DNA of 64,000 nt from Sipunculus nudus (Eukaryota; Annelida; Sipuncula; Golfingiida; Sipunculidae): the NCBI GenBank assembly GCA_026874595.1, contig CM049306.1, positions 22,927,019 through 22,991,018 of the forward strand, given 5' to 3'. The notes below the pieces were generated by a model. It saw only the letters and a program-made list of their open reading frames with translations, searched no databases and had not been told where the DNA came from. The number at the start of each line of letters is the position of its first letter. Positions within the stretch are counted from its first letter, which is position 1. Positions 13,301-23,249 of the stretch are shown piece after piece. A program made the translations under genes and the position numbers.

Positions 13301-16300
13301 TCTGGCTTTGTCTAATTACCATCAAGTGAATGCCAAACCCATAACCCCGCTATTTAGCTAACCTGTGAGCTTATACAGTGACACAGGATCGTCCGTCCAC
13401 TGTCCCAACCATGTGTATGTTCACCCTTGCTATTTCAAAAACCATCTGAGCTAGCAATGCAAAATTTTATGGATGATACAATCACATGGCAAACTTTATC
13501 AGAAAAATTTATTTTTTAGCCTTCTGCATTGATCTGCACTTTACAGGGGAAAAGTGAGAAAATCTTTAAAAATCTTCTTCTCTGAAACTGTCAAGCCAGA
13601 TTGATATATATTTCATAGAAATTATTCCAGGAATGAGCTTTGTTCAAATAGTTTCAGTTGTTGCATACTATTGGAATCCATTAAACATTCTTCGGTTATC
13701 TTGCAAGGGCACACAAACAGTATTGACAGAAAAATTACTTCCTTTGCTTTGGTTTAATCAAATATATATCACATCTGTTTAACCAAGTGTCACAGAAGTC
13801 AACTGTATATAACTGTCAGATACAAGTTAAAATCTCCTTAACTTGTGTTAAGGCCACACCAAAAATTAAATTGTTATACAGACTCTGGTGACAAAAAAAT
13901 ATGTGTGATTGGGTAATTTTTTTATTACTTAATTTAATTCATCAGTCCATACCCTTTTATGTAATGTTGCATGCTTGCCATGAAAAATGAAAAATAAAGT
14001 ATATGAAACTTTGCATATTATCAATGTGTTATTTTCCAAACCTTTTTGAACCAACTGGCAATATTACGGAAGACCAGGTCCTCATTTTGGAAAAAAAAAA
14101 ATTGATACTCTGATACTGTAGAATAGACTTTTTTTCTTGTGGCCTAAGCAGGTAAAATCTATCCAAGCCAAGTGTATACAAGATGCTGTTAATTAATATT
14201 TTGTTTCAGAATCCTGATGATATTGAGAAGCTTGTTATAAACCTGAGAGCTCAGCTGCACGACCGTGACCAAACCATCGCTCAGCTAAGTGAACATCTGG
14301 ACCATCAGTCAAACACCAGGCATCCGCGCAGAGGACGAAAACATCAGGTCTCCAACAATGAAGATGATGAAAACTTGAGGAGGGAGGTAGCAATTTTGCA
14401 CACACAGGTATGCAGTATAAGACTCAATAAAAACTCACCCATCCTTAACTGTAAATATGTATGAAATAGTAAATTTGGTATTTTATAACAGCTTGCAGAC
14501 AATAACACATGGTTAACAAGAATGGCCAAAAAAAAACAGATTCAGAAAAGTGCAAAATTTGCCCAAGGTTGGAAATTTTGAAATGATTGAGCAGAATCAT
14601 AAAGATCTTGGTTCCTAAAGGCTTTCATGCTCAGCACCAAAATTTAGCCTTAAATATCTGTTAACTTAATCAGTTAACTGATATGTCTAATTCCTGTGAT
14701 ACAAATTATTAAATTTAACTTGTGAAAAATTATACATGATTATTTCGAAAAATGAAACAGTGGTTTCTCTGGACTTATCAAACCACATAGATTTAAAAAG
14801 AAAGTTCTTTTGCCAAAGTAACTAAAGTACACATTTGGTATAAGTAAACATAATTATTACAGAGGTCTGTTTAAATAACAAATATTGACAATAGCATAAG
14901 CAAAACTTGTAAATTAAGAAGATAACAGTTAAATACTGGAGCATGACACAATGATATTGTAATTAACATTAAGCTGTTTGTGTTTGGTTAGCTCGAACAA
15001 GAACGTGCCGAACACAAGCATGAGCTTCACAAGGTGGTGCGCGCAAAAGATGCTATTATTGACGAAATGAAAGACTGCAACAGCAGGCTCCAAAGAAACC
15101 TCCATCTCTCATTGGTAAATGATTTTCCCAGTACTCATCAAAACCGTTATCATCTGTTTATTAGGCCAGAAAAGGTACTTTGTTTCCAGTTACACAGCAG
15201 AAAAATAAAAAGGGAAGGTAGAATTTGAGAATTTTTGTTTGTTTCAGGTATTACTTTTGAAAAGGATATTAAACACAAAGATAGTTGGTAGTTCTGAGAT
15301 GCACATGATAGGGTCATGATCAATCACGTAACCGGAAACAAAGTGTTCAGTTGTTGGCCTAACAAAGTATTACTGCGATCCTAATGATCATCCTCGAAGA
15401 AAATAAATTCAAAGGAAGGTGGTGGCTAAAAATCCTTTGTCAAATCAAGATGAATTACATATAATGACATCAAGCCAAATGATTAATGCATTTTCAGCTG
15501 AGTAGATATTAACCATTGTCAATGATAGCATCATCTTATTTTCTGCTTTCTGTAATTTCTGCATGGTTTGTTGGTTTTTATGGCATGGTGAACATCAAGA
15601 CTTGCTTCATACATAACTGATGGTGTCAAGGTCAGTTTCAATTAACAGTTTCAGTGATAAAGCAAAACAAAAAGCAAAATAGACTGGTACCTTTGCTACC
15701 CTAACTGTTCTTTAGCTCAGTAATAGAGAAATATTCTAAATTCCTCTTGTAAGATATATTTACTGAACAGAAGCCGTGTGCTAACATTTGTAACAGCTTC
15801 CAGCATGCTACGTCACCTAACTAAGTGCTTTTTGTATGTATGCTTTGGCTTGTACCATATTCTTTGCTTGAAATATAACTTACTGACATTCCTTTTCTTC
15901 TTGCTTTGCTGTATCTTGTCACTTGCTGTCCCTTATTTTCACAAAATCACGATCTTCAAAACAATTTCATTTACCACATGCACCACTTTAGCACAAGCTC
16001 ATGTATGATATTTAAGGGTTATTTCACAAGGTTCATATTTTCAATAAACATGCCTGATTTATGCCAAGGCCTAACATCTTGGAGGCCCCTTTCAGTGCTG
16101 ATGCTTTGGTGATATTTTTTTTTTGCACAAATGCACAAAATGTTTTAATTTGCACAGCACCATTGTGATCACTGGTCATTTCCTCCACCCTTGTCCATCT
16201 GTTTTTCTTTCTTATGTTTTTGACAGCCAATAAAGCCAGCGGAAGAGTGAGAAATATATTAAAGTTCCTTCTGGAGGATGAAATGTAACATGAACAACTC

Positions 16301-19300
16301 AAAAATAAATGAGTTTTCAGTTGTAATGTTATGAATGAAAACTCGGCATAGTTAATGCACAAAATGATTTCTTAGGAAGCACTGGGGCAAAAGCAGCAAT
16401 TTGTAATACTTAGAATTTGGTGCTAATTTGAATAAAAATAAAAAAAAAGAATGATCTTTGAAAAAATAAAGAAGAGCAGTTCCACAGAATAATAATTTTT
16501 CTGAGTGTCCTTTAGGTATTTTGACTGCAAAAAGTGAAAAGCTCAATGACATAACTTTCTGAAGTGGTTATGGATGACAGACCAGTGCAATCAGAACACA
16601 TGGAGCTGTTATAATTTAAATAAACAATACCTTCAGTTTGTTAATGTTTGTTAATTTTTTTCTCTTAATGTCTGCTAAAGTAAAAGATAAACTGGTGGAC
16701 AGGGTGTTGGATATTAATATAAAATTTCTTTTTTTTTCTGGTATCTCTGTGAACTGTCTGAATATAATGTTCTGTTCCCTCAGACACCGGTCAAGCTGGT
16801 GGAGCAGTCACAAGATGACAGCATTCTTGTTGCTGATCAAGGCACCAGTACCGTGTCACCGAACCATTTAACTCCTGAAGTACCTCAGCGCTCCACCAGG
16901 AGGCGACGCAAGAGAAAGAGCAATGAACTGAGTGAGGTCAGTCCATAACATTTTAAACAAATGCAATATATATATTAATATTTGACATTGATCAATATCT
17001 GATTTTTTATGCCCCCACCACAAAGTGGCGGGGCATATAGTTTTACACATGTCCGTCATTCCATCCTTCCGAAATCAAACAGTTGTACAGTGTTTTTTTC
17101 ACAATGACTGCAGATAATGGCCTTTTTTTTGGTGTTTGGGCAGATAATGATTGGTTACAGATCAAGTTTGCGTTTAGTCCTGGTTGACCTATTTTTGACT
17201 ATTTTAAGGCTCCTAAACGTAGAAATTTCATGAAAAATAGAAATTTTCATGACAAATACACATGTAAAGATTTTTTTTTGCAATGCCTGCAGATATTGGC
17301 CTGATTTTTTTGTGTGGGAGATAATGACCAGTTACAGATCAAGTTTGTGTTTTGTCCCGGTTGACCTACTTTTGACTGTTTTAAGGCTCCTGAACATGGA
17401 AAATTTCATGAAAAATAGAAATTGTCATGACAAATACTGATGTACGGACTTTTTTTCGCAATGCCTGCAGATATTGGCTGATTTTTGGTGTGTTGGCAGA
17501 TAATGACCAGTTACAGATCGAGTTCGAGTTTCGTCCTGGTTGACCTAATTTTGACCATTTGACAGCTCCTGAACATAGAAAATTTCATAAAAAATAGAAA
17601 TCTTGACCTACTTTTCAAGGTCACAGAGCTTAGAATAGAAAAAAACTTAGGAGCTTATTTCTCAGGAAGCATTTGGTGGATTGTTATGAAATACAGTACA
17701 TACCTCTCAAATTTAAATTTATAATTGATTATCAGCTTTTGCTAATATTCTGTTGCAAGTATTCTAGTTTCACAATGCAATGTTTACAGATACTGTCCTA
17801 ATGTTTGGTCTGTGGGCGCATAATGGCCACTTACAGATAGAGTTCGCGTTTCGTCCCAGTTGACCTATTTTTGACCATGTGACAGATCCTTAACATAGAA
17901 AATTTCATGAAAAACAGAAATTTTTTTTTAAAAATGCACATGTATGGACTCACAATGCCTGCAGATACTGGCCTGATTTTTGGTGTGTTGCTTGATAATG
18001 ACCCATTACAGATCGAGTTTGCATTTTGCCCTCGTTGACCAACTTTTGACCATATGACAGCTCCTGAACTTAAAAAATTTTACAAAATTCAACAAATATT
18101 TTTTATTTGCTCCAGGCGGGGGCATTCATGTCGTTCCGACACATCAATTTTTATGAGATTTAGGTTAATTCCCTTTGGTTCAATAGTGTTTCAAATATCT
18201 TCTGAGAAATTTAAATAATTCTTTATTTACATACTGTCATAAAATACCCTACATTTGCGAAAAGGTTTTCAGACGTTTTCTTTTTTACTGAAGTGTCTCA
18301 ATGTTTAGAATGTTCATCCCAAACAGATTCACTTAAATCTAGATTGTAACATTTGTGTTGACAGGATGGCACCACATCAGCCAGAAAAACAGCCAGGTCT
18401 GCAAGGGCAAAGAGGAAAACAGCAGCAAAATCCACAACAGACGAGAATGCCGAGACGAGTATGCTAACAGCCAAGGTAGGGAGATGCATGTTTTCCATAA
18501 ACATATGCATTGTGTGAAATTTTTTTGGCCTTAATGTTTTTTTTTCTGTTGAGGTGCCAACTCAGTAGAGTTTGTCAGTTATTGCTGATTGGTGCCATAT
18601 ATTTGGTGTCAAGTGTCTTTTGTTGGTGTTATTAGATTGTTGTTATCTATTTTATCTCAAACATTATTAGTACTGCACACATCTGCCTCATTGAGAATGG
18701 TTTATTGATTAGATGTATATATATATATTGATACTAAATACCCAATATTATAACTAATGTTATAACTAACGGCCTTGCAACAATACATTTTATATTTTAA
18801 ATTCTAATTAATGATCCTCAGGTGATTAAAAGTTTATGAAAGGTTGTGAAAGATAATCATCTATTTGTGAAATATCAATAAACCATTTTATGCCACAAAA
18901 ATTGACATGTGATTAAAATTTTAAACTTATGTTCCGCATGGGATGTTGATTTAAATTTTTAACAAAACACCGCCATCACTGCAGGATGAGCCAGCGGGTC
19001 AGCTTGGGAGCCCTTTCATACGATCCAGTCGGTTACCCATGGAGGACCTCATGAACAGGTCTACAGGTAGGCATTCGTTAGCACTGTACTCATTTAAAAG
19101 GCAACAGGGTGTTTTTTGACATTTTCTGTAAGATTATCATCAGCAACTAAATATTAGCAGCAGTCATGGGAAAAAATGTGGCAACATTTGATAATTCAAG
19201 TGAATAAATTTATTTTGTGACATTCTGACTTGTGTTTGAAAACAGCAAAATATGACTGCATCTCTGAAAGTGGACATACTTATTGCCTCAACCAGGAGGG

Positions 19301-22300
19301 TATGCTTTCATTCCCATTCGTGTGTGTGTTTGTTGTCAACATAACTGGCACAATAGAGAATAGAATCTCATAAAATTTCAGGACACTTCAGGAATAGGCC
19401 AACAGGGTTCAAAATTTTCTCTTTAAAGCCAAATATGTCTGTAAAATAATCATGTCGGACTGGCAGTCTTCCATTGAACACCAGAAATTGTGACCGACAG
19501 TCATTTTCTGTGTCAAGACACAATTTGGGACTTTTTTTTTAATTTTCAACAAAATGTGTTTCTAGGTTATTTATTGTGTAAGTCCAGCAATGATTATTAG
19601 TGTTCTGTTAAAATATAAGATAACCAGCAGATTTTTTTATCTGGCAGCATGTCCTGCTACAGTTTTAGAATATTCTACCCCTGGGCCAAAGAAAAATTGA
19701 TGTGAGTTTGGATTCTCTTCGTTTTTCTGAAGTGTCATCAGGGAATGTTCACAAATGTATGGTCACTTATGCATGAATGAACCTGGGAGTATGGACCCAA
19801 AAATAAGTAAATGCACGGAAGGTCCTGCCTCATCAGTGAAGCCTGGCCACCTGTTCAGGTCATGGTCGAGTGCCCAGTACCTCCAAGTGACGGTTTCAGT
19901 ATGTTTGCAGAGTGTTTTTCAAACTTGTGCTCCCTTCGCAGAGGCATGTATCCATTGGGATGCAGATTTCTAGTTTATCCCTATGATACAGAAGGGTCAT
20001 TGCCTCATTGGTGTGATCCAACAGAGATGGCTTGAATGTATCATGTACAAATACAATATTTAATGCCACTGTGATGTCATATCTGTCTCATAAGGTGGCT
20101 CTATTTTAAGCCATCAGTGAAAATTAAAAAAACTTGTGCTCCCTTCGCAGAGGCATGTATCCATTGGGATGCAGATTTCTAGTTTATCCCTATGATACAA
20201 AAGGGACATTGGTGTGATCCAACAGAGATGGCTTGAATGTATCATGTACAAATACAATATCTAATGCCACTGTGATGTCATATCTGTCTCATAAGGTGGC
20301 TCTATTTTAAGCCATCAGTGAAAATTAAAAAAAGTATTAATTTCACAAGGCCAGATTTTTATGGTGATTCAGTAGACTTCAGATACCCTGGTAGTTATGT
20401 TTAAGATGGACAGGGGCAGCACTATATTGCTCACAAATCATTCAACTGTCATGTTTTTTTTTGTTTTTTTTTAAATTTTATTTTAGATGGTGAAAAAGTG
20501 TTGTCGCCACCTCAACCTGCCCCAGCAACAGGTAGACGACGCCGTCTCCGAAGCAACATGCCAGAGTTCCTCAAGGATTCCCCTGTTGTAAGTAATAGAT
20601 ATCACTAAAAATGAGTTAAATTTTATATAACTATATCACTTTCATAACTGACTGCATCATTGGAAATCCTTAAAATATTTTATTTTTTTCAGATCAAAAA
20701 AGAGCTTGAATTAAGTTGATTTTATTGATTTCCTGGAAAAAATGTTAACTTGCACTCTAATGACCTAATCTTCTCAACTGCACAATCCCCTGACAGGTCA
20801 CATAGAACAGTATAAAGCCTTTCATAACTTCTTGCTGTCTGTTACTAAGTGGAAGATGTACTTTATTAAAGTTTATAGTATTAACATGCTTTATAAATGA
20901 AACAAGTTCTGATCCTGATTTATTTAAACTGAATCAAGAAAATGTGCTCATCTTAACCCTCACAGAACATGCAAAAGTTTACCTGGCCATATTTGCATCA
21001 TTTTGTTAACTAGATTATTTCATGAAATTTGTGAATATAAAATGGGAATTGGAGAATCAAATGACTGATGGGGTAGGCCAAGAGTGCATCCTGAAACTCT
21101 CTGAAAATCAAAATTAATGTCCTTGGAAAACCTTGAAAAGACCTTGAAAATGGAATTAAAAAAAAAACAGAGGGAACCCTAACTTTTGTATTGAATAATA
21201 AACATTTAATAATATCCTTTGGATTCCTGTTTTTTATCATGATTGCTTCATGGATTCCTCTGCTGATAAATAGTTCATATCCTTTACACTTTTAATCTGA
21301 TACCTGAAGTTTGTAAGCAATATATTTTTGCTTTATCCATGATGAAACTGATTCACCTTAGACACTTGCACTTTCACAAATAAGCTAGACTGAAACTTCA
21401 ACTGATGTGTATGAAACTTGCCACTAGTATTAATTTTCTGCTTTATTTTTACCTAAGTAGTATTTATACCTTATGTTAGTATCTTATTTAAAGGACAGTT
21501 TATCTCATTATGTTTGGGAAAGATATATCAGCCTAGATACCAAGATATTTTCAGATTTATGTACATTTTTTTATAGGTTAGACCTGAACAATTCACAAAA
21601 TTTCCAGATTTTCACAATGGTCTGCTAATACACTATGGTCTGTTTTTCCAGAAACCAAGGCGGAAAGTAAGCTCCTTGCTACTGCATGACAGCTTTGCTA
21701 TATAAGTGCATCTTTCAGCTCAACAGTTGGTCAATGCAATGCTTTGGAAAACTTTAAATAAGATCAAGCAGTGGTCCTCACTGTATATAAAGAGTACAGA
21801 CAGGTTGTGAAAAACCTTAAGTGCTTGAATTTAAAATGATAATGTAAAGTCCTTTAAAGTCCTAAAAAATCAGCAAAATTTACTTCCTTAATAAAAAAAG
21901 TCCTTGAATTTTGTAGCATAGCTGCTGTCTTTATTTTCAGTTCTTCCTGTAAGCGTATTATTAGATTCTGTGTAAAGATTCATTTTGTAAAGCATAAATG
22001 TGAGCCTAAGTTACCTCCACTTCAGTGCAATCATGGCCTCATCTCAGACTTTGAAAATCCTTGAAAATCCTCCATATTTGTTGAGGAATAGATGAACATC
22101 TGTATTAATTTTAGTACCTGAGACTATACTGAAGACAACACAACCATGAATTAGATAAGGGTTTACATGCATGGGTCAAATTTAGTGTTCCTGTGACATG
22201 TTTAGGCATTGGTTGATGTGTCTTGCTGCTGTTTATGAAATTATATGAGATTATCATTACATTTGTACACTTTAAATTTTCCCTAAGTAAGTGGAGATGC

Positions 22301-23249
22301 ATTAATACACTGCTTGTTTCTCAATTAGAGCTACCTTATGAAGCTTGATTCTGCATATGAAATATACTGTAGTTGGCTCCATATTTGCGAGGGTTATCAT
22401 TCACAATTTTAATTTTCATTGCTTCTCAAATGGTCCATTTCTCGATTTTACCATGCAGTTACCTACACATAGTACTGGTATATCAATTATCACATTGATT
22501 ATTTAATATGCATGCTAAATTTTAACATTTGATGAGGACCCATGAGAATGACTAAGAAATTCTTGTCTCCTGAATGGCAGGCAGGGTGAAAGAACTGTGT
22601 TATTTCTGTCAGTCTTTGATTTATAGGTAATATATGTATATATATATATTGTAAACTGCCTTTCACCTGTGTAGATGAGGTGTGTTATTCACGAAGGTTT
22701 CATTATCGCAAACATTTCCCTTTTGCGAATATTGCCAATATGAAACCCTCGCAAATAAAGAGCAAACCACAGTACCCATATACCGCTGCCATTTATGGGG
22801 GATTCTTTCTTTCTGAGTACCTCTCTCTCCAGACAAGTCTGTCATGGGCTCTTAAGACTGTTCTGACTTCAGTGGCCTCTCTAATACAGACACCACTCTT
22901 TGCTGGGCAGAAAGCTAGGTCCTGTCAATATCTGTAAAATATGAGGTAAAATAGATGGTTAAGGTGAGGGATGAATATATGATTAAAAGCTGATTAATTC
23001 TACATAATAAGTTTCTGCGCAATCACTCTGGAAAAGGATCACCGAAAGCTCATACTTCCAGCAATAATTTTCTTCTTATTGTTGGTCTCATCATTTTTAT
23101 AATTTTAAAGTAAATTTTAAAAATATGAATAGATAAAATCAGCTGTTTCAATATTCATATTTTGACTTTTGCAGGAAAATGAGCAGACTGCCGGCCAGTC
23201 AGATGTGCATGCGATCGTGACGCGTCGTCTCCGCTCCAGGAAGAACTGA
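1..23249 (+). CDS. KIF20B: KIF20B/MPHOSPH1-like kinesin-6, C-terminal stalk and tail (18 exons, 5'-partial)
   Basis: Seen: 18 exons with AG/GT borders and consistent phases join into 4644 nt, giving 1547 codons plus TGA. Exons are 1-1302, 1888-2811, 3360-3524, 3887-4060, 6431-6623, 7928-8053, 8582-9121, 11580-11713, 12565-12660, 13152-13283, 14210-14407, 14992-15114, 16784-16936, 18365-18475, 18985-19066, 20487-20587, 21652-21666 and 23175-23249. About 1250 residues are heptad-rich coiled coil; the last 200 are basic and low in predicted structure. Family knowledge: kinesin-6 motors are plus-end-directed and act at the central spindle and midbody in cytokinesis. Landmarks recalled from vertebrate KIF20B match in order: KWRNERDKLVSGLE, then a PDDIEKLV-type segment, RKRKSNE, and a terminal RRLRS/TK motif. 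Inference: orthology rests on these tail motifs because the motor is off the left edge. Other long coiled-coil proteins such as CENP-E or myosin tails fit the tail less well. Confidence 0.77.
1303..1887 (+). other. Intron, no recognisable content
   Basis: AT-rich sequence between donor GTAAGT at 1303 and acceptor TTGTTAG ending at 1887. I see no repeat or gene. Confidence 0.75.
1888..2811 (+). CDS. KIF20B: KIF20B-like exon b: coiled-coil stalk
   Basis: Phase-0 exon of 308 codons bounded by ...GTTAG|GTC and CAG|GTAAAC. It is continuous E/K/L heptad sequence with no globular domain. The frame also runs a little past the donor before meeting a stop, so an intron-retained form would end soon after. 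Confidence 0.85.
2812..3359 (+). other. Intron with degenerate tandem repeat at about 2960-3200
   Basis: A decayed tandem repeat of about 45 bp is visible, with the pattern 'attatttgctaaaactg..agagatt' recurring four to five times. It is probably an old minisatellite. The rest is AT-rich and unremarkable. Confidence 0.5.
3360..3524 (+). CDS. KIF20B: KIF20B-like exon c
   Basis: Phase-0 exon of 55 codons, from TTTTAAG|GCTAAG to ACCAGA|GTAAGT. It is coiled coil, reading AKKAAEHEAAAKETV and onward. A 362-bp AT-rich intron follows with nothing recognisable. Confidence 0.8.
3887..4060 (+). CDS. KIF20B: KIF20B-like exon d
   Basis: Phase-0 exon of 58 codons, from ATTAAAG|TCTAAG to ACCAAG|GTGGGT. 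It is coiled coil. The donor is followed within 50 bp by the start of the large 44-bp minisatellite. Confidence 0.82.
4110..6305 (+). repeat. 44-bp minisatellite, about 50 tandem copies, intronic
   Basis: The unit runs from GGTAC through a C-run, then TT(A/G)TGCTGGTG, then TCACTACATTCC and TGCTATAACTA, 44 bp in all. Counting the span gives about 50 copies. The left third mostly has TTATGCTGG; the right two thirds mostly TTGTGCTGG. A rarer AGCTATCCCCCCCATG variant occurs at about 5254, 5781 and 5957. The last two are exactly 176 bp (four units) apart, a sign of higher-order duplication. It fills almost the whole intron 4061-6430. Confidence 0.95.
6431..6623 (+). CDS. KIF20B: KIF20B-like exon e
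   Basis: Starts after CTCTACAG at phase 0 and ends AAAG|GTATAT in phase 1; 193 nt. Coiled-coil sequence DLLNEKEKELSTVTEEK and onward. It sits 125 bp downstream of the minisatellite end. Confidence 0.85.
6813..7697 (-). mobile_element. Tandem-core repeat element, 300-bp-unit family, inverted copy
   Basis: The left edge TTAGCCTTCAGC..GGCTGATGGGCTA is the reverse complement of the right edge of the copy near 26676. Two core units can be seen through the phrase CAGTGCA(G)GTGCATAT at about 6958 and 7258, 300 bp apart. The right edge carries the palindrome GGGCGAAGCCC at about 7678. No coding capacity is seen. The tandem core with terminal palindromes resembles non-autonomous Helentron or 'pearl' elements of molluscs. 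Confidence 0.6.
7928..8053 (+). CDS. KIF20B: KIF20B-like exon f
   Basis: 126 nt from TTATTGTAG|ATGCAA to AAAG|GTAAGA. The G left by the previous exon completes a GAT codon (LALK-D-AKCNEVV). It begins after the AG at 7926-7927, not at the upstream in-frame ATG. Coiled coil. Confidence 0.8.
8054..8581 (+). other. Intron, no recognisable content
   Basis: AT-rich; I see no repeat or gene. Confidence 0.7.
8582..9121 (+). CDS. KIF20B: KIF20B-like exon g
   Basis: 540 nt from GATTATAG|AGTATG to CTCTCGG|GTATGT, phase 1 at both ends. It carries a long E/K/Q coiled coil (EYDQVIEKYQSMTEKSHG and onward). It is one of the largest stalk exons and is slightly richer in GC than its introns. Confidence 0.86.
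9220..10758 (+). mobile_element. Helentron/pearl-like element A with about four 336-bp core units
   Basis: Left end TTAGCTCAGCTGAC; right end AGTCAGCTGAGCGTCATGACC with a near-palindrome GACCAATGGGTC. The ends share CAGCTGAG in inverse orientation. A pyrimidine-rich GTCCGTCGGCCGTCCGG block follows the left end. Core units start near GTTAACA(A/G)GGCACAAATCG at about 9298, 9636 and 9972, with a decayed fourth at 10307. There is no ORF. The same family appears inverted at 29133-34660. Confidence 0.7.
11221..11400 (+). repeat. Degenerate tandem repeat (GAGAGATTG..AATAATCTCAGAACC)
   Basis: Four to five imperfect copies of a unit of about 40 bp, each with GAGATTGAAATAATCTCAGAAC-like sequence that is itself partly palindromic (GAGATT..AATCTC). 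It lies in the intron before exon h. Confidence 0.6.
11580..11713 (+). CDS. KIF20B: KIF20B-like exon h
   Basis: 134 nt from CTTTAACAG|AAAGTC to TTCCAG|GTAAGT. It takes one base from exon g to make a GAA codon. Coiled coil ESRREIESLKCHKVELQQ and onward, including a KEKQKNRDNEDTIQRL segment. Confidence 0.84.
11714..12564 (+). other. Intron, no recognisable content
   Basis: AT-rich; no repeat family seen elsewhere in the window and no coding signal. Confidence 0.65.
12565..12660 (+). CDS. KIF20B: KIF20B-like exon i
   Basis: Phase-0 exon of 32 codons from TTTCCAG|ACACTG to CTGACA|GTAAGT. Reads TLEEQSSHHKEESLRWQQK and onward. It leads directly into the conserved KWRNERDKL motif of the next exon. 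Confidence 0.84.
12661..13151 (+). other. Intron, no recognisable content
   Basis: AT-rich, nothing recognised. Confidence 0.65.
13152..13283 (+). CDS. KIF20B: KIF20B-like exon j with conserved KWRxERDxLV motif
   Basis: Phase-0 exon of 44 codons from GTACCAG|AAATGG to CCAGGAAG|GTTTGA. KWRNERDKLVSGLE, followed by QKDSEIQQLK, closely resembles the end of the human KIF20B stalk as I recall it (KWREERDQLV..QKDNEIEQLK). This is the strongest family signature in the window. The donor GTTTGA is weak. Confidence 0.86.
13284..14209 (+). other. Intron with decayed dispersed-repeat fragments
   Basis: At about 13390-13560 a GTCCGTCC-containing stretch resembles the pyrimidine-rich edge of the tandem-core elements. 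Near 13850 an AGGCCACACCAAAAATTAAATTG phrase looks repeat-derived. Boundaries cannot be set by eye. Confidence 0.35.
14210..14407 (+). CDS. KIF20B: KIF20B-like exon k
   Basis: Phase-0 exon of 66 codons from TTTCAG|AATCCT to ACACAG|GTATGC. It encodes NPDDIEKLVINLRAQLHDRD and then a basic RHPRRGRKH patch, followed by acidic NNEDDENLRRE. Confidence 0.84.
14408..14991 (+). other. Intron, no recognisable content
   Basis: AT-rich, nothing recognised. Confidence 0.65.
14992..15114 (+). CDS. KIF20B: KIF20B-like exon l
   Basis: Phase-0 exon of 41 codons from TTGGTTAG|CTCGAA to TCATTG|GTAAAT. Last clearly helical stretch (LEQERAEHKHELHKVVRAKD and onward) before the unstructured tail. Confidence 0.82.
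15115..16783 (+). other. 1.7-kb intron, no recognisable content
   Basis: AT-rich with a few homopolymer runs. Open frames inside it have no heptad or domain pattern and no fitting splice sites. Confidence 0.6.
16784..16936 (+). CDS. KIF20B: KIF20B-like exon m: tail with RRRRKRKSNE nuclear-signal-like cluster
   Basis: Phase-0 exon of 51 codons from CCTCAG|ACACCG to AGTGAG|GTCAGT. Starts TPVKLVEQSQDDS and ends TRRRRKRKSNELSE. Human KIF20B has a comparable TPVTVKIPKARKRKSNEMEE stretch as I recall it, so order and spacing agree. The cluster looks like a nuclear localisation signal, consistent with the nuclear interphase location reported for the family. Confidence 0.85.
17008..18152 (+). mobile_element. 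Tandem-core element with GCCCC..GGGGC hairpin end, unit about 177 bp
   Basis: Left end ATGCCCCCACCACAAAGTGG then CGGGGCAT forms a hairpin. The right end carries CCAGGCGGGGGCATTCATGTCG. Core units are marked by GCAATGCCTGCAGATA(T)TGG at about 17278 and 17458, with variants near 17100, 17775 and 17945. Each unit includes GTTACAGATC and TTGACC phrases. No ORF. It is a different family from element A but has the same plan. Confidence 0.65.
18365..18475 (+). CDS. KIF20B: KIF20B-like exon n: basic tail
   Basis: Phase-0 exon of 37 codons from TTGACAG|GATGGC to GCCAAG|GTAGGG. Very rich in K, R, A, T and S (ARKTARSARAKRKTAAKS), typical of a disordered, microtubule- or DNA-binding tail. Confidence 0.82.
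18476..18984 (+). other. Intron, no recognisable content
   Basis: AT-rich, with a short TATATATATAT run near 18715. Nothing else seen. Confidence 0.65.
18985..19066 (+). CDS. KIF20B: KIF20B-like exon o
   Basis: 82 nt from CACTGCAG|GATGAG to CTACAG|GTAGGC, phase 0 in and phase 1 out. Contains GSPFIRSSRLPMEDLMNRS, a possible proline-directed phosphorylation context (GSPF). Confidence 0.8.
19281..19330 (+). repeat. Short dispersed repeat fragment (AGGAGGGTATG..TTCGTGTGTGT)
   Basis: GCCTC..CAGGAGGGTATG(C)TTCAT.CCC(A/G)TTCGTGTGTGT also occurs at 52283-52325, so this is a fragment of a dispersed family. Confidence 0.5.
19921..20333 (+). repeat. 210-bp tandem duplication
   Basis: AACTTGTGCTCCCTTCGCAG starts at both 19921 and 20131. 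The two copies are near identical through AAAATTAAAAAAA; the second lacks a few bases around the CATTGCCTCATTGG phrase. It is a recent local duplication in an intron and any ORF in it is not convincing. Confidence 0.9.
20487..20587 (+). CDS. KIF20B: KIF20B-like exon p
   Basis: 101 nt from TTTTAG|ATGGTG to CCTGTT|GTAAGT. Reads DGEKVLSPPQPAPATGRRR and ends RSNMPEFLKDSPV. The tail resembles the vertebrate segment just before a short conserved F-x-x-H/D-SP motif, as I recall it. Confidence 0.82.
20588..21651 (+). other. Intron, AT-rich with CCTTGAAAA-type repeat debris
   Basis: CCTTGGAAAACCTTGAAAAGACCTTG at about 21120 looks like decayed repeat sequence that recurs around 21840-21910 and 22050. 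No gene seen. Confidence 0.5.
21652..21666 (+). CDS. KIF20B: KIF20B-like 15-nt microexon (KPRRK)
   Basis: TTTTTCCAG|AAACCAAGGCGGAAA|GTAAGC. Both splice sites are strong and the exon is in phase 0 between two phase-0 neighbours, so it can be included or skipped without a frame change. It adds a KPRRK basic patch. Because it is so short it needs transcript proof. Confidence 0.6.
21667..23174 (+). other. Last KIF20B-like intron
   Basis: AT-rich. Fragments with ATTTGCGAGGGTT (about 22384) and its inverse AACCCTCGCAAAT (about 22744) suggest a decayed inverted-repeat element of about 380 bp. Nothing coding. Confidence 0.45.
23175..23249 (+). CDS. KIF20B: KIF20B-like terminal exon with stop
   Basis: Phase-0 exon of 24 codons plus TGA, after TTTTGCAG. 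Encodes ENEQTAGQSDVHAIV and ends TRRLRSRKN. The last residues resemble the RRLRTK-type end of vertebrate KIF20B. Confidence 0.85.
   Translation, partial: ENEQTAGQSDVHAIVTRRLRSRKN

Noticed and set aside
1-23249. Identification as myosin heavy chain or CENP-E tail
   Set aside because: Coiled coil alone would fit, but the KWRNERDKL, RKRKSNE and RRLRS tail motifs in order point to KIF20B.
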